Below are positions 54,098 through 63,413 of a stretch of DNA of 64,000 nt, in pieces; positions within the stretch are counted from its first letter, which is position 1; each line of letters starts with the position of its first letter. The position numbers and the translations under genes are program-made. The stretch lies in NCBI RefSeq assembly GCF_003591485.1, contig NZ_QZCF01000002.1, positions 62,001 to 126,000 of the forward strand, read 5' to 3'. Under the pieces are notes generated by a model. That model worked only from the letters and a program-made list of their open reading frames with translations. It searched no databases and was not told where the DNA came from. The stretch is from Paenibacillus sp. 1011MAR3C5. Its GTDB lineage: Bacteria > Bacillota > Bacilli > Paenibacillales > Paenibacillaceae.

Positions 54098-54162
54098 CAA
54101 AATTATATGGGTTCATACACTAACTGGAACCACTAGTTGATTAGACTGATGAGGGGTGAATT

Positions 54163-55392
54163 ATGTACAGAATTGGCGGTTGGAAATTACGGACAGTAAG
54201 AGAGCTGGTAAGCAAAGAGGAAAATAAAAAACTGTTATCAAATAGTAGACTTATCATTTTTCAGCATCTATTAGAAGATACTAAAGAGTTTATTGATCAC
54301 ATCCTAGAATCAGGTGCAGAAATAGATTGCGTATTTGGTAAGGAATATTCCATAGATGAAAGTGTGCGTTCTTACTTGGAAGAACGAGGCCTCAAGGTGG
54401 TTAACTTAAAGTATTCTGAGCTTGAAAAAAGCTCCGTATTAACGGATGTATTAATAAGATCTTTGAGAATTGCCAAACTAAATAATCAGAAAGTGATCAT
54501 TCATGAAGTGGGAGGATATTTTAATAAAGCGATTCAAAATATTCCTACGGATCTACAACCCTTCTTCGCAGGTGTAGTAGAAGATACTACGTTCGGCTAT
54601 AACAAATATAAGCAGATCGAAAACGAATTATTATGCCCGGTCTATCATGTTGCAAGGAGCCCACTCAAAGAAATTGAGGCTTATTTCGTTGGCGAAGCCA
54701 TTGTCCTTGCCTTTAATAATTTAATGAGGTCATTCGGGGTGTCGCTTCCTGGACGTGAGGCGCTAGTCATTGGTTACGGGATGATTGGCAGGAATATTTC
54801 GAAAAGTCTGGAATTAAACAACATTTATACAACCGTCTATGATACGGATAGATTGAAAATGCTGGATGCCTATATAAACGGTCATAAAATATTAAGCTCA
54901 TTAGATGAAGAGGAATTGAGCAAATACGATCTTATCATATCAGCAACTGGCCAGAAAGCTGTTGATTTCGAGACCCTATCCAGATTAAAACAAGGGGTTA
55001 TTTTAGTAAGCGGTGGATCAAAAGATACAGAGTTTGACATGAAAACGTTAAAATCAAAAGCTCAGTCCGTTGAAGTTATAAATTCTGAGGTTAAAGTGTA
55101 TAAAATTTTCTGTGAATCGGAAGTAAAAGAAATAATCGTTTTGAGAGATGGCACTGCTCTTAACTTTAGAGAAAAAAGCGTCCCCTCCGAAGTCATTGAT
55201 CTTGTATATTCAGAAATTGTCGTATGTATCTTAACGCTGCTTAAACAACAGCGTGATCCAGGGTTACATGAATTATCTCACGCGAAATGGTCAACTATTG
55301 CAGAGAATTGGCTATTTAATTTGCTTGGTCATCAAACAGTACACATAACCAAAGGAAATAAGAGAGAAGAATTAATGAGATCAGTACAATGA
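54163..55392 (+). CDS. S-adenosylhomocysteinase-like NAD-binding protein with altered active site
   Basis: 409 residues, GAGGGG before the ATG. The overall order matches S-adenosylhomocysteine hydrolase: a substrate domain with the GVVEDTTFG segment (VTEETTTG in true enzymes), then a Rossmann domain with GREALVIGYGMIGRNISKSL for NAD binding, DTDRLKMLDA, ISATGQK and a C-terminal part. The KSKFDN stretch that supplies the catalytic Lys, Asp and Asn in true enzymes aligns with SPLKEIEAYF, so those residues are largely lost. I infer an enzyme that uses NAD for oxidation of another nucleoside-like substrate, not cellular methyl-cycle duty. Confidence 0.8.
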   Translation: MYRIGGWKLRTVRELVSKEENKKLLSNSRLIIFQHLLEDTKEFIDHILESGAEIDCVFGKEYSIDESVRSYLEERGLKVVNLKYSELEKSSVLTDVLIRSLRIAKLNNQKVIIHEVGGYFNKAIQNIPTDLQPFFAGVVEDTTFGYNKYKQIENELLCPVYHVARSPLKEIEAYFVGEAIVLAFNNLMRSFGVSLPGREALVIGYGMIGRNISKSLELNNIYTTVYDTDRLKMLDAYINGHKILSSLDEEELSKYDLIISATGQKAVDFETLSRLKQGVILVSGGSKDTEFDMKTLKSKAQSVEVINSEVKVYKIFCESEVKEIIVLRDGTALNFREKSVPSEVIDLVYSEIVVCILTLLKQQRDPGLHELSHAKWSTIAENWLFNLLGHQTVHITKGNKREELMRSVQ

Positions 55393-55402
55393 GGTGGAGT
55401 TT

Positions 55403-55855
55403 ATGAAAAACGATTTTGTAGCGACAGGTATAGTATTTAATCAAGATATTACGAAAGTATTGCTAGTTTGGCATAGGAAACTAAATAGATGGCTTCCGCC
55501 GGGCGGACATTTAGAGATGAATGAACTTCCACATCTTGGAGCGATTCGAGAAGTACTCGAAGAAACGAATGTTGATGCTGTAATTTGGGAACAGCCCAAT
55601 CAGATAGCTACCAACAATGCCTATGAGATCGTTTTGCCCAATCCGTATGTTATTTTGCATGAAGTAATCGCGTCAACTTCTAAGGAAGCTGAGCATATGC
55701 ATATTGACTTTATCTATTTGCTGCAAGCCTCAGAGGATAATGCCATAACGATTAATGATGAAGTTGAAAAAGGAAAATGGTTCTTAAAGGAAGAGATTTT
55801 ATCCAGCAATACGTTCGATTCAATTAAGCAAATTTGCAGTAGGGTTATGAATTAA
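55403..55855 (+). CDS. Nudix hydrolase
   Basis: 150 residues from ATG 55403, behind GAGGTGGAG; the GTG at 55394 is too close to that site. The Nudix box GGHLEMNELPHLGAIREVLEETNVD is complete (G-x5-E-x7-REVxEE pattern), so it should cleave a nucleoside-diphosphate-linked compound. Between an S-adenosylhomocysteinase-like protein and an adenylosuccinate synthetase relative it probably trims a nucleotide intermediate. Confidence 0.88.
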   Translation: MKNDFVATGIVFNQDITKVLLVWHRKLNRWLPPGGHLEMNELPHLGAIREVLEETNVDAVIWEQPNQIATNNAYEIVLPNPYVILHEVIASTSKEAEHMHIDFIYLLQASEDNAITINDEVEKGKWFLKEEILSSNTFDSIKQICSRVMN

Positions 55856-55867
55856 GGAGGAACAATT

Positions 55868-56917
55868 ATGGTAACGGTACTATTGGGAGGACAAATAGGT
55901 AGCGAGGGCAAAGGTAAAATAGCTGCTTATTTAGCGAATGAGTTCGATTTAAGCATAAGGTCGGGTGGTCCTAATGCTGGACATACCGTTATTAGCAATG
56001 GCGAAAAAATGACAATGAGATTGATACCCTGTGCTTTTATAAATAAAAAATGCCTTCTAGCTATGTCAGCTGGCTCACTTATTGATGTGGATATTTTACT
56101 ACAAGAAATGGAAACCTTAAAGATTGATCCAGCCTCATTAATTATTGATCCTCAAGCCGGAATAATTGAACAAAAACATAAAGACCTTGAATCCAGCATG
56201 AAATCAGATAATATGTCCAGTGGATGCGGAGTAGGGTACGCAACATCAGACAAAATTTTAAGAAAAGAAGATTTTAAACTGGCAAAGGACATCGAGGCGC
56301 TAGCACCATATCTTAATAATGTTGAGAAGATGGCGAATGAATATATTGATAGCGGAAAAAAAGTAATGGTGGAGGGAACCCAAGGATTTGATTTAAGTAT
56401 CCATCACGGAAGTTACCCTTACGTAACGAGTCGAGACACTACGGCAGCCACCTTTTGCGGGGAAATTGGACTAAGTCCCAAAGTGGTCGAGGACATTATT
56501 CTAGTTCTGCGAACGTTCCCGATCCGTTCATGTAAGGGACCGATTAATGAGTTGACATGGGAGGATGTTACGAATATTTCACAATCAACCAAAAATATTA
56601 TTGAATACGCTTCAGTTACTAAAAAAGTGCGTAGAGTTGGGCAGTTTGATGAGGAAATGTTGGAGAAAGCGATTAGAATCAACAGACCTACTCAGCTAGC
56701 GTTGAACTTTGTAGATTATCTTGATGCTCATGATTATAAAGTTAGGAACTATTCGGATTTGTCCTATAAGACAAAAAAATTTATTGAAGAATTAGAAAGA
56801 AAATTTAATGTCCCTGTCACTCTTATTGGAACTGGCGAAGGAATTGAAGATACGATTGATTTAAGAGGTAGTCTCAAACAAAACGCCTCGTCAATAGAAG
56901 CTCACACACTTGGTTAA
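55868..56917 (+). CDS. PurZ-like adenylosuccinate synthetase paralogue
   Basis: 349 residues, AAGGAGG before the ATG. Family features: the GTP/IMP loop GGQIGSEGKGKIA, GGPNAGHTV with the catalytic His, EGTQGFDLSIHHG, YVTSRDTTAA, and TKKVRRVGQFD for aspartate binding. House-keeping PurA is about 430 residues and has Asp in the first loop (GDEGKGK). Here it is Ser12, and the protein is short. Ser at that place, the short length and the TSRD sequence are traits I recall for phage PurZ, which joins aspartate to dGMP for aminoadenine synthesis, and for archaeal-type enzymes. The likely reaction is condensation of aspartate with a purine or purine-like nucleotide other than IMP. Confidence 0.85.
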   Translation: MVTVLLGGQIGSEGKGKIAAYLANEFDLSIRSGGPNAGHTVISNGEKMTMRLIPCAFINKKCLLAMSAGSLIDVDILLQEMETLKIDPASLIIDPQAGIIEQKHKDLESSMKSDNMSSGCGVGYATSDKILRKEDFKLAKDIEALAPYLNNVEKMANEYIDSGKKVMVEGTQGFDLSIHHGSYPYVTSRDTTAATFCGEIGLSPKVVEDIILVLRTFPIRSCKGPINELTWEDVTNISQSTKNIIEYASVTKKVRRVGQFDEEMLEKAIRINRPTQLALNFVDYLDAHDYKVRNYSDLSYKTKKFIEELERKFNVPVTLIGTGEGIEDTIDLRGSLKQNASSIEAHTLG

Positions 56918-56967
56918 AGAAGTCCAATAGATCAATGCTATGACAAAGTTATGTGGAGGAAATTTCT

Positions 56968-58197
56968 TTGAGTATTAATGAATGGATCAATAATATACAG
57001 ATTGATATTAATGCTATGGGATTCGCCGGAGAATTATATTTAAATAAAAACGATTTAATAAGCTCATCACAAATACCTTTACCTATGCTAGAGCTTTATT
57101 TTAAATTTTCGAATCATTCATTGGTCTATAATCGGTCTGCTTTCTATTACAGCAGTAATATTCATGAGGTTGTCCATTTAGTTGAAAGAATTCCACATGA
57201 TTATGAGTTCATTGCCTCCATTAACCTCGATCCCATCACAAAAAGGCATATATTGTTTACATTAGTAGAGTATTATATTTCGGCATTATGCAAATTGCTT
57301 GATACTTGCTTTTATTCAGATGATATAAAGAATAACTATTACTTTGAACTTCATAACCGATTATTTCAATCAATTGAAGTCCTAAACATGCTAATCTTCA
57401 AAAGTGAAATCACAAAAAAAATAGAATCAATTGATTTTATTCATCAGCTGAAAATAGATATATTGAATACTGGAATCAACACTTTAAGAACGAATATTGA
57501 AATGGATAATAAGCTTGTTCTGTTATTGGACTTTTTCGCTTATTATGACGTCATTCAAGACTATGATTTAATCGTTTCAATTGTATTTGGTGGAATTCTA
57601 ATACCTCCGATGTATAAGTCGCTAAGTTCGCTGCTTTATGAACAGCCTAATAGAATGTTGGAGGATATTCCTTACCAATTAATTAAAATATCAAAATATG
57701 ATTTGGATGATGATTACGAATCGTATGAATCTCAGATGGAATATTTCAAGGCATATTCCCCTAATGTACATGTATTGCTTACCGACGATTGTGTGGGCTC
57801 AGCTAAAACATTGCTCGCTGCAAAACAAATATTAAACAATCATTTTAAAGATGTATCTCTAAAAGCGATTGAATATCATTGGGAGAAGAAAGTTCGCCCA
57901 GGAGTGAATTTAGAGGATACGTTTGCAATAGAAGAGCTAAAGTACTTATCACCTTTAAAATATCGGCATTATATAAAGCTTAATGATTATATTCAGTCGC
58001 TCCTAATGGGTGATTGGAGCAAGCTTGTTTATCCTTATTTCCCAGAATATTTAAAATATTACGAGTTGATGGATTTGCCTGTAACACCTGAGGCTAGAGA
58101 GGAACTTCAATCGAAGATCCTTCAAATAGAAAACATACATCAGCAAATGAAGTCTACTGAAGTTTACGGCAATTTATTGAGTATGAAAGGGGGATAA
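56968..58197 (+). CDS. phosphoribosyltransferase-domain protein
   Basis: 409 residues from TTG 56968, nine bases after GGAGG; the GTG at 56953 precedes that site. About the first 200 residues are helical and unassigned. The segment IVSIVFGGILIPPMYKSL, and VHVLLTDDCVGSAKTLLAAKQIL at about 266-288, form the core of a type I phosphoribosyltransferase, with the acidic pair and SAKT loop that bind PRPP. It is therefore likely to attach or remove a ribose-5-phosphate from a base. The fusion to a long helical N-terminus is unusual for the family. It follows the PurZ-like gene by 50 bases. Confidence 0.75.
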   Translation: MSINEWINNIQIDINAMGFAGELYLNKNDLISSSQIPLPMLELYFKFSNHSLVYNRSAFYYSSNIHEVVHLVERIPHDYEFIASINLDPITKRHILFTLVEYYISALCKLLDTCFYSDDIKNNYYFELHNRLFQSIEVLNMLIFKSEITKKIESIDFIHQLKIDILNTGINTLRTNIEMDNKLVLLLDFFAYYDVIQDYDLIVSIVFGGILIPPMYKSLSSLLYEQPNRMLEDIPYQLIKISKYDLDDDYESYESQMEYFKAYSPNVHVLLTDDCVGSAKTLLAAKQILNNHFKDVSLKAIEYHWEKKVRPGVNLEDTFAIEELKYLSPLKYRHYIKLNDYIQSLLMGDWSKLVYPYFPEYLKYYELMDLPVTPEAREELQSKILQIENIHQQMKSTEVYGNLLSMKGG

Positions 58198-58201
58198 TAT
58201 A

Positions 58202-59443
58202 ATGAACCTTATTCCTAAGCAACCACATGACATATGGCCACCAAAAGAGATGTTACATCTTATGAAAGAAGAAATGATTCATTATTTCGATCAACATCTT
58301 CCTATTTCTATTCGTGACGGGTCCGGGGTAATAGCAGAGCTTGAACAGTTGTTCAAGGAATATTATAACGTCGACTTTGCGCTTGCTGTCAATTCTGGAA
58401 CATCAGCAGTACATTCCATGTTTACTGGAATTGGAATAAAGCCAGGGGATGAAGTGATCACGCAAACTACCAATTTTCATGCGTCTGTAACCCCGCTGCT
58501 CCACTGCGGTGGCATACCTGTATTATGCGATACAGATGGTAAGACCGGAAATATATGTGTGGATGATTTAATGCGCAAACTCACTCCCAAAACAAAGGCT
58601 GTTGTCGTTACACATATGTGGGGATATCCAGCGGAAATGGATAAAGTGAAGGAAATAACGGATAAATATGGAATGATATTGATTGAGGACTGCTCGCATG
58701 CACATGGAACGATCTATAAAGGTAAAAAAGTAGGGACCTGGGGAGATGTCGCTGTTTTTAGCTTGCAGGGCTCCAAATTAGTGCCTGCTGGCGAAGGTGG
58801 AGTACTCATCACGAATCATAGGGATATCTATGAGAAAGCAGTTCTCTTGGGACAGTTTGGTGAAAGAGCTTATAAACAGGTTCAGCATGTGCAGGAAAAA
58901 ATATTTTGGGAGACAGGATATGGTCTTAAGTACAGAATGCATCCACTAGCTGCAGTTTGTGCAATTACGGCATTTAAGTCATTTGAGTCATTTTTGGAAA
59001 CCAGACAACGGAGAATCAAACTATTTCATTCTTATATTAAGGATATCCCCTTTTTACATCATAAAATAGAGGAAACCGAAAATGAACGGTATTCCTATTT
59101 TATGAATCGAATCCTTTATGATCCTGCTGCCAATAACGGACAGCCGTTAAAAGAATTTCTAAATTCATTAATAAGTCATGATAAACAGCTTGATATTCGT
59201 AAAGCGAGCATAAAGCCATTGCATGTTATCGATTTATTTACAAGCAACAATCAAGATTTTTTCCAGGACGATCTAACTAGATGGAGAACATACTCCAAAG
59301 GGGATTTTCCGATTACAGAAACCTATATTGATAATCTTATCGGTGTTCCTTGTTTTGATCATCCTGATGGCGATGAACTGGCAAGAGCGTATGGACAATA
59401 TATTGCTGAAGCAGTGGGGAGAGAGAAATATGTTAGATATTAA
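58202..59443 (+). CDS. DegT/DnrJ/EryC1-family PLP aminotransferase
   Basis: 413 residues, GGGGG before the ATG. Fold type I motifs: AVNSGTSAVHSM for cofactor phosphate, VTHMWGYPAEMD, IEDCSHAHGT (Asp pairing the pyridine nitrogen), and the Schiff-base Lys192 in LQGSKLVPAGEGG. Members transaminate keto-sugars, cyclitols or keto-compounds using Gln or Glu. In this operon it probably installs an amino group on a sugar or cyclitol part. It overlaps the next gene by 14 bases. Confidence 0.92.
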   Translation: MNLIPKQPHDIWPPKEMLHLMKEEMIHYFDQHLPISIRDGSGVIAELEQLFKEYYNVDFALAVNSGTSAVHSMFTGIGIKPGDEVITQTTNFHASVTPLLHCGGIPVLCDTDGKTGNICVDDLMRKLTPKTKAVVVTHMWGYPAEMDKVKEITDKYGMILIEDCSHAHGTIYKGKKVGTWGDVAVFSLQGSKLVPAGEGGVLITNHRDIYEKAVLLGQFGERAYKQVQHVQEKIFWETGYGLKYRMHPLAAVCAITAFKSFESFLETRQRRIKLFHSYIKDIPFLHHKIEETENERYSYFMNRILYDPAANNGQPLKEFLNSLISHDKQLDIRKASIKPLHVIDLFTSNNQDFFQDDLTRWRTYSKGDFPITETYIDNLIGVPCFDHPDGDELARAYGQYIAEAVGREKYVRY

Positions 59444-60122
59444 GCTCGGAATGAATCATTTGGAGATCGATTATTTTATCAAAATCGGAGGAAGTTTGTT
59501 AAGCAACATTGAAGGCTGTAAGGAATTGAGTGCAACCTTGGCCCTTGCCGGTGCTCATAAAAGAATTGTTTTGTTTCCAGGGGGTGGGGCTATAGATAAC
59601 TATATCGAATCCTACAACGATAAATTCCAATTAAGCAGAAGCATATTTCATCAGACAACGATGCTAGCAATGGATCAGACGGCTCTATTATTTTCCAATT
59701 ATCAAGTTGCGATTGTACCGGTCGATAACTTAATCCACTGCAAGGAAGTTCTTGATAAGGGTCAAGTTCCCATTCTAATGCCTTCACGGTTAGTTTTTGG
59801 ATTGGATCCCTTCAGGTATACATCTAGATGCACGTCCGACAGTATGACGCTATACTTTGCGAAAATATTAGAAGTGGAAAATGTTGTTATTATGAAAAGT
59901 ATCGACGGTATTATGACTGATGAGAATAAACTTATTCCACTGCTTTCACCCGCTCAATTAAAGGAGCTCGATCAGAATTGTGTTGATGAAGTATTTCCAT
60001 TGCTATGCGAGAGAGTTGGGAAAACGCCTATTATTATAATAAATGGATTAAAGGGTGACGTTGTGAAACAACTCTTACTTAATGGTGAAATCGTATGCGG
60101 GACAACCATCCAATCGATGTAA
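59430..60122 (+). CDS. amino-acid-kinase-fold kinase
   Basis: 230 residues from ATG 59430, behind GGGAGAGAG; the longer frame from 59328 runs inside the aminotransferase gene and is a shadow. DYFIKIGGSLLSN and IVLFPGGGAIDNYIE are the two glycine-rich loops of the amino acid kinase fold, and RCTSDSMTLYFAKIL ... VVIMKSIDGIMT forms the ATP-binding part. Members phosphorylate carboxylates or phosphates, for example glutamate, UMP or isopentenyl phosphate. The substrate is unknown; an activated acyl or phospho intermediate fits the pathway. Confidence 0.85.
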   Translation: MLDIKLGMNHLEIDYFIKIGGSLLSNIEGCKELSATLALAGAHKRIVLFPGGGAIDNYIESYNDKFQLSRSIFHQTTMLAMDQTALLFSNYQVAIVPVDNLIHCKEVLDKGQVPILMPSRLVFGLDPFRYTSRCTSDSMTLYFAKILEVENVVIMKSIDGIMTDENKLIPLLSPAQLKELDQNCVDEVFPLLCERVGKTPIIIINGLKGDVVKQLLLNGEIVCGTTIQSM

Positions 60123-61180
60123 AGGTGATGTCACATGATAGCGTAATAGGTCACCCAGTTTCCACGTGCATCTATATTCATTCTTATATTGCTAGTGATA
60201 TCGCTGTCTTCGATGCCAAGAGCACGTACGGTTTTAATCCATACAATAATCTTAAAATTGTTTCTTTAGAGCATACGCTCATCCATTTGTTAAAGGAGTC
60301 CAATTATCACTCTCATTTGCTATTTCCTTTTTTACATCGTTGGAAGGACGAGATTAACTATGGGGTTATCATAAATGCCATAACGAACATGGAACAAAGA
60401 GTGTTGTTATCTTACCTATCACTAGTAGAGTTTAATGGCAGCAAGTTAAATCGCCTTAAGAAGCTAGTTTCCGCGGGAGAACCAAGATCGTATCCTGAAT
60501 ACATTGATAGGTATGGCATCCGAGACGTCGTTGCCTCTCAAGCTCATTATAAATCCGTACTACCCAAACTGGAATTACTCTATGAAGAGTTCCAGATTGA
60601 CTTATTGATTACAGCTGCCGATATGAAGAAGTCTCTTGAGAGAAAAGGGATTGTCGATAGCTTGGACGATTATCGTGATTTATTGCGTTCCATCATTCAT
60701 TTTATTCAAGAAATTTCATATGTTCTGGAGCGATTAAACGTTTCTTATGCATATGGCGGAAGTATTTCTTTATTTATTCAAGAGGGGTTTGAAGCATCGT
60801 ACGATATTGATCTTGTATTATTTACAGAACAGCAATCTGATAGCATCGAACAAGAGGTATACCTTCATTTACAGAACAAACTGCAATTAACGCCTGTCAT
60901 TAAGACTAAAGGGTACATGGGGTTTTATGGTCCTAATTATTTAACAATTGACATAGAAGTTAATCAGCATTACAAACAACCGCTATTGAAGAAAGACGCA
61001 CGAATTGTGTATAAAGCAATATCAGAACAACTTATCGTTCCTCTTATTGCATGCGATCAAATTTTCGAGTTGAAAACAAAGTATTTACGATTAAAGGACT
61101 TGAATAATCTTTTTAGTTTTTCGAATTTCACTGCCAAAGGAGACCAGTATGCAAAAGCAATTCTCAGTAAATTTAAATAA
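60095..61180 (+). CDS. uncharacterised protein with nucleotidyltransferase-like C-terminal half
   Basis: 361 residues; the start is uncertain, with ATG 60095 inside the previous gene and ATG 60128 as alternative. The first ~190 residues are unassigned. Around residues 215-250 the pattern LNVSYAYGGSISLFIQEGFEASYDIDLVLF has the GGS ... DIDL arrangement of minimal nucleotidyltransferases, and a later Asp lies in LTIDIEVN. It may be a second nucleotidyl-transferring enzyme beside the one at 49220. The final part overlaps the start of the first HPr-kinase-like gene by 32 bases. Confidence 0.65.
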   Translation: MRDNHPIDVKVMSHDSVIGHPVSTCIYIHSYIASDIAVFDAKSTYGFNPYNNLKIVSLEHTLIHLLKESNYHSHLLFPFLHRWKDEINYGVIINAITNMEQRVLLSYLSLVEFNGSKLNRLKKLVSAGEPRSYPEYIDRYGIRDVVASQAHYKSVLPKLELLYEEFQIDLLITAADMKKSLERKGIVDSLDDYRDLLRSIIHFIQEISYVLERLNVSYAYGGSISLFIQEGFEASYDIDLVLFTEQQSDSIEQEVYLHLQNKLQLTPVIKTKGYMGFYGPNYLTIDIEVNQHYKQPLLKKDARIVYKAISEQLIVPLIACDQIFELKTKYLRLKDLNNLFSFSNFTAKGDQYAKAILSKFK

Positions 61181-62246
61181 GAAATTTGATTATTTTCTGT
61201 CCTATGAGATTCTAAATAATAATATTGGAATACACACGGATAATGAAACCATAATTAATGACTTGAATCATTTTTTCCATTACAAATCATCAAAAAACTA
61301 TTCCAAAACGGTTTGGAATATATATCTTCACGGTGCCAGCCAGCTTGCTGAAATAGATCACAATCAGTCATTTAAACCAATTGAATTAGAGCTCGGAGAT
61401 ACCGGGGACATTTTCGAAGACAATGCGATTACGATAATTAAGCCAAAGTCTACAAATGGAATCATTTATGTACATCATGAGTTAAAAGATATACATGTGT
61501 GTAATCCTGTTCCTAGAATGCTATTCAATGATACTTACCGTGTGGTAAGACAGATCCTTAATCAACAGCTTCTTAGTCACTCCATTCCGATTCATGGTAG
61601 TGCATTAAGAATCAAAGACAAAACGATCGCTTTTTTAGGCGATTCAGGGCGTGGCAAAAGCACCTATGTTACAGGGATGCTCTATTACAATCCTGATACA
61701 AGTTATATTGCTAATGATAAATTTTATTTATCCGATGCTGATTATCCGAAAATTGCTCAATGGGCTGAATGTCCGGCCATAAGCTATAATACGTTGAATT
61801 TATTTAGCAATCTTCCGAAGAGAATGGATGCTTTGCATGCAATGAAGAGTGAGTTTGACCCATCCCATATTTTTCTCGACCATCCTCCATTACCAACTTA
61901 CAACGAGATTATGAATAAGAAATCAACCGAGAAAGTCATTTTTACAAATGCTCAGTATGCAAGGTTGATGAGCAGAGAAATATTGCATGAATCGGACTTG
62001 GATGTCATTGTATGGTTGGAAATGGACATTGGCGCTGAGCCGCAACTGATTCAAGTGCCAGAATCGGACTATCAAGAACTTCTTGCAGAAAACACAAGAA
62101 CGGTCCATTCATTTCCAGACTGGATAAATATTAGAAACAATAAAAAAAGCTTATCTGATTTCAAACAGTTTCCCACAATTTATTCCTTTGTTAGATCTAA
62201 CAATCTTGAATTTGATGTGAGATTTATTGTTAATAAACTTACCTGA
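61149..62246 (+). CDS. HPr-kinase-like P-loop protein 1
   Basis: 365 residues, AAGGAG before the ATG. After about 150 residues of unassigned N-terminus comes SIPIHGSALRIKDKTIAFLGDSGRGKST, an HPr kinase/phosphorylase-type P-loop (residues 164-172) with the preceding HGS segment. YIANDKFYLSD supplies the acidic pair, and later AQWAECPAISYNT is shared with its neighbour. Such kinases in Bacillota lasso-peptide clusters phosphorylate a Ser of the product; here no precursor peptide is seen. It is a tandem paralogue of the next gene. Confidence 0.78.
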   Translation: MQKQFSVNLNKKFDYFLSYEILNNNIGIHTDNETIINDLNHFFHYKSSKNYSKTVWNIYLHGASQLAEIDHNQSFKPIELELGDTGDIFEDNAITIIKPKSTNGIIYVHHELKDIHVCNPVPRMLFNDTYRVVRQILNQQLLSHSIPIHGSALRIKDKTIAFLGDSGRGKSTYVTGMLYYNPDTSYIANDKFYLSDADYPKIAQWAECPAISYNTLNLFSNLPKRMDALHAMKSEFDPSHIFLDHPPLPTYNEIMNKKSTEKVIFTNAQYARLMSREILHESDLDVIVWLEMDIGAEPQLIQVPESDYQELLAENTRTVHSFPDWINIRNNKKSLSDFKQFPTIYSFVRSNNLEFDVRFIVNKLT

Positions 62247-62272
62247 TTCCATGTGTGTTGAGGGGGATGACT

Positions 62273-63358
62273 ATGACCAATACGGAGCTGAACAAAACCG
62301 ACTTAAAATATTGTACGACCTTCAGAGTAAATCGAATGCTCGGTATTTCCATTTTGTATAACGAGTCTAAAATGAAGGAATATTTAAATCAGTTTTTCCA
62401 TTTTGAGCAAGTAGACGAGGTTTTAAACGATACTTGGATCATTAATTGTATGAATGAACGTTATCATCAGCATTTGCCAGTGGGAATAACGTACGAAATG
62501 GAACTTAAAGAGGAGTGCCAAGAATTAATAATTGAAAATAATACAGCCGTTCGACCAAAAGAAACTAAGGGAATCATTATAATTAATAAAAAGCTGAAAC
62601 AAGTGCATATTTATAATCCTGATTTCAGGATGCTATATATTGAAACCTATCGGGTAGTACGACAGATTCTTGCAAGAGAATTATTAAAAACATCATTAAT
62701 GATACATGGAAGTGCGGTTGAAGTTAATGGCGAGACCTTTTCATTCATTGGTAGCAAAGGGAGGGGGAAGTCTACATTCATTACGGGGTTACTGCATAAA
62801 GAAATAAACTCAAAGTATATTTGCAATGATCGTTATTTTATTCAGGATGATTCTACTATTATACAATGGCCAGAATGTCCTGCCATAACCTATAACACGA
62901 TTGCTTTATTCCCTGAACTAATAGATCGAATAGAACATTATAGTTCTTCCCCTAAAGCGTTTAATCCGAGCGAAATCTTTATAGACCATCCTACACTTCC
63001 TGATCAATATCAAATCTCACTTGATTCAAACAAGCATAAGAAGGCGTTTTTTACCAATAAGGAATTTTCACTCCTATTGAATCGTGCAATTAAGCCTGTC
63101 TCACGTTTAGATCACACCATTTTTTTATCACCTGGCAAGTACGAAGAATGCGAAATCATTACTTTGAATCAATCAATGACAAAACAACATTTAATAGAAA
63201 ATCTTGATAAGCTATCATCATTTCCTGACTGGTTAAAGTTGGAGGGAAATGTTATGCAAGGAGAGCGGAATTTTAATCATGCGCCGGGATACTTATTTAA
63301 AAGAACGTTTGATTTTGAGTCTGACTTAAACTATTTTAAACAGTATTTTTCATTGTAA
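62273..63358 (+). CDS. HPr-kinase-like P-loop protein 2
   Basis: 361 residues from ATG 62273, six bases after GAGGGGG. It shares its whole layout with the preceding protein: YRVVRQIL, HGSAVEVNGETFSFIGSKGRGKST (P-loop at 160-167), YICNDRYF, QWPECPAITYNT, SEIFIDHPTLP. The two arose by duplication. Two different kinases in one operon suggest two phosphorylations or a heterodimer. As in its neighbour, the N-terminal ~150 residues are not part of classical HPr kinase. Confidence 0.78.
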   Translation: MTNTELNKTDLKYCTTFRVNRMLGISILYNESKMKEYLNQFFHFEQVDEVLNDTWIINCMNERYHQHLPVGITYEMELKEECQELIIENNTAVRPKETKGIIIINKKLKQVHIYNPDFRMLYIETYRVVRQILARELLKTSLMIHGSAVEVNGETFSFIGSKGRGKSTFITGLLHKEINSKYICNDRYFIQDDSTIIQWPECPAITYNTIALFPELIDRIEHYSSSPKAFNPSEIFIDHPTLPDQYQISLDSNKHKKAFFTNKEFSLLLNRAIKPVSRLDHTIFLSPGKYEECEIITLNQSMTKQHLIENLDKLSSFPDWLKLEGNVMQGERNFNHAPGYLFKRTFDFESDLNYFKQYFSL

Positions 63359-63413
63359 TTGAACTTTCCATCTTGTTATTAGATGTTAAAGACGAAAGGG
63401 GAGATTATTAAAG

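Noticed and set aside
59328-59429. N-terminal extension of the amino-acid-kinase-fold protein
   Set aside because: It lies wholly inside the aminotransferase gene, has no ribosome site, and the ATG at 59430 behind GGGAGAGAG is well placed.
49220-63358. Lasso peptide cluster
   Set aside because: HPr-kinase-like and nucleotidyltransferase genes fit, but no precursor peptide, leader-binding protein, transglutaminase-like protease or asparagine-synthetase-like cyclase is seen.
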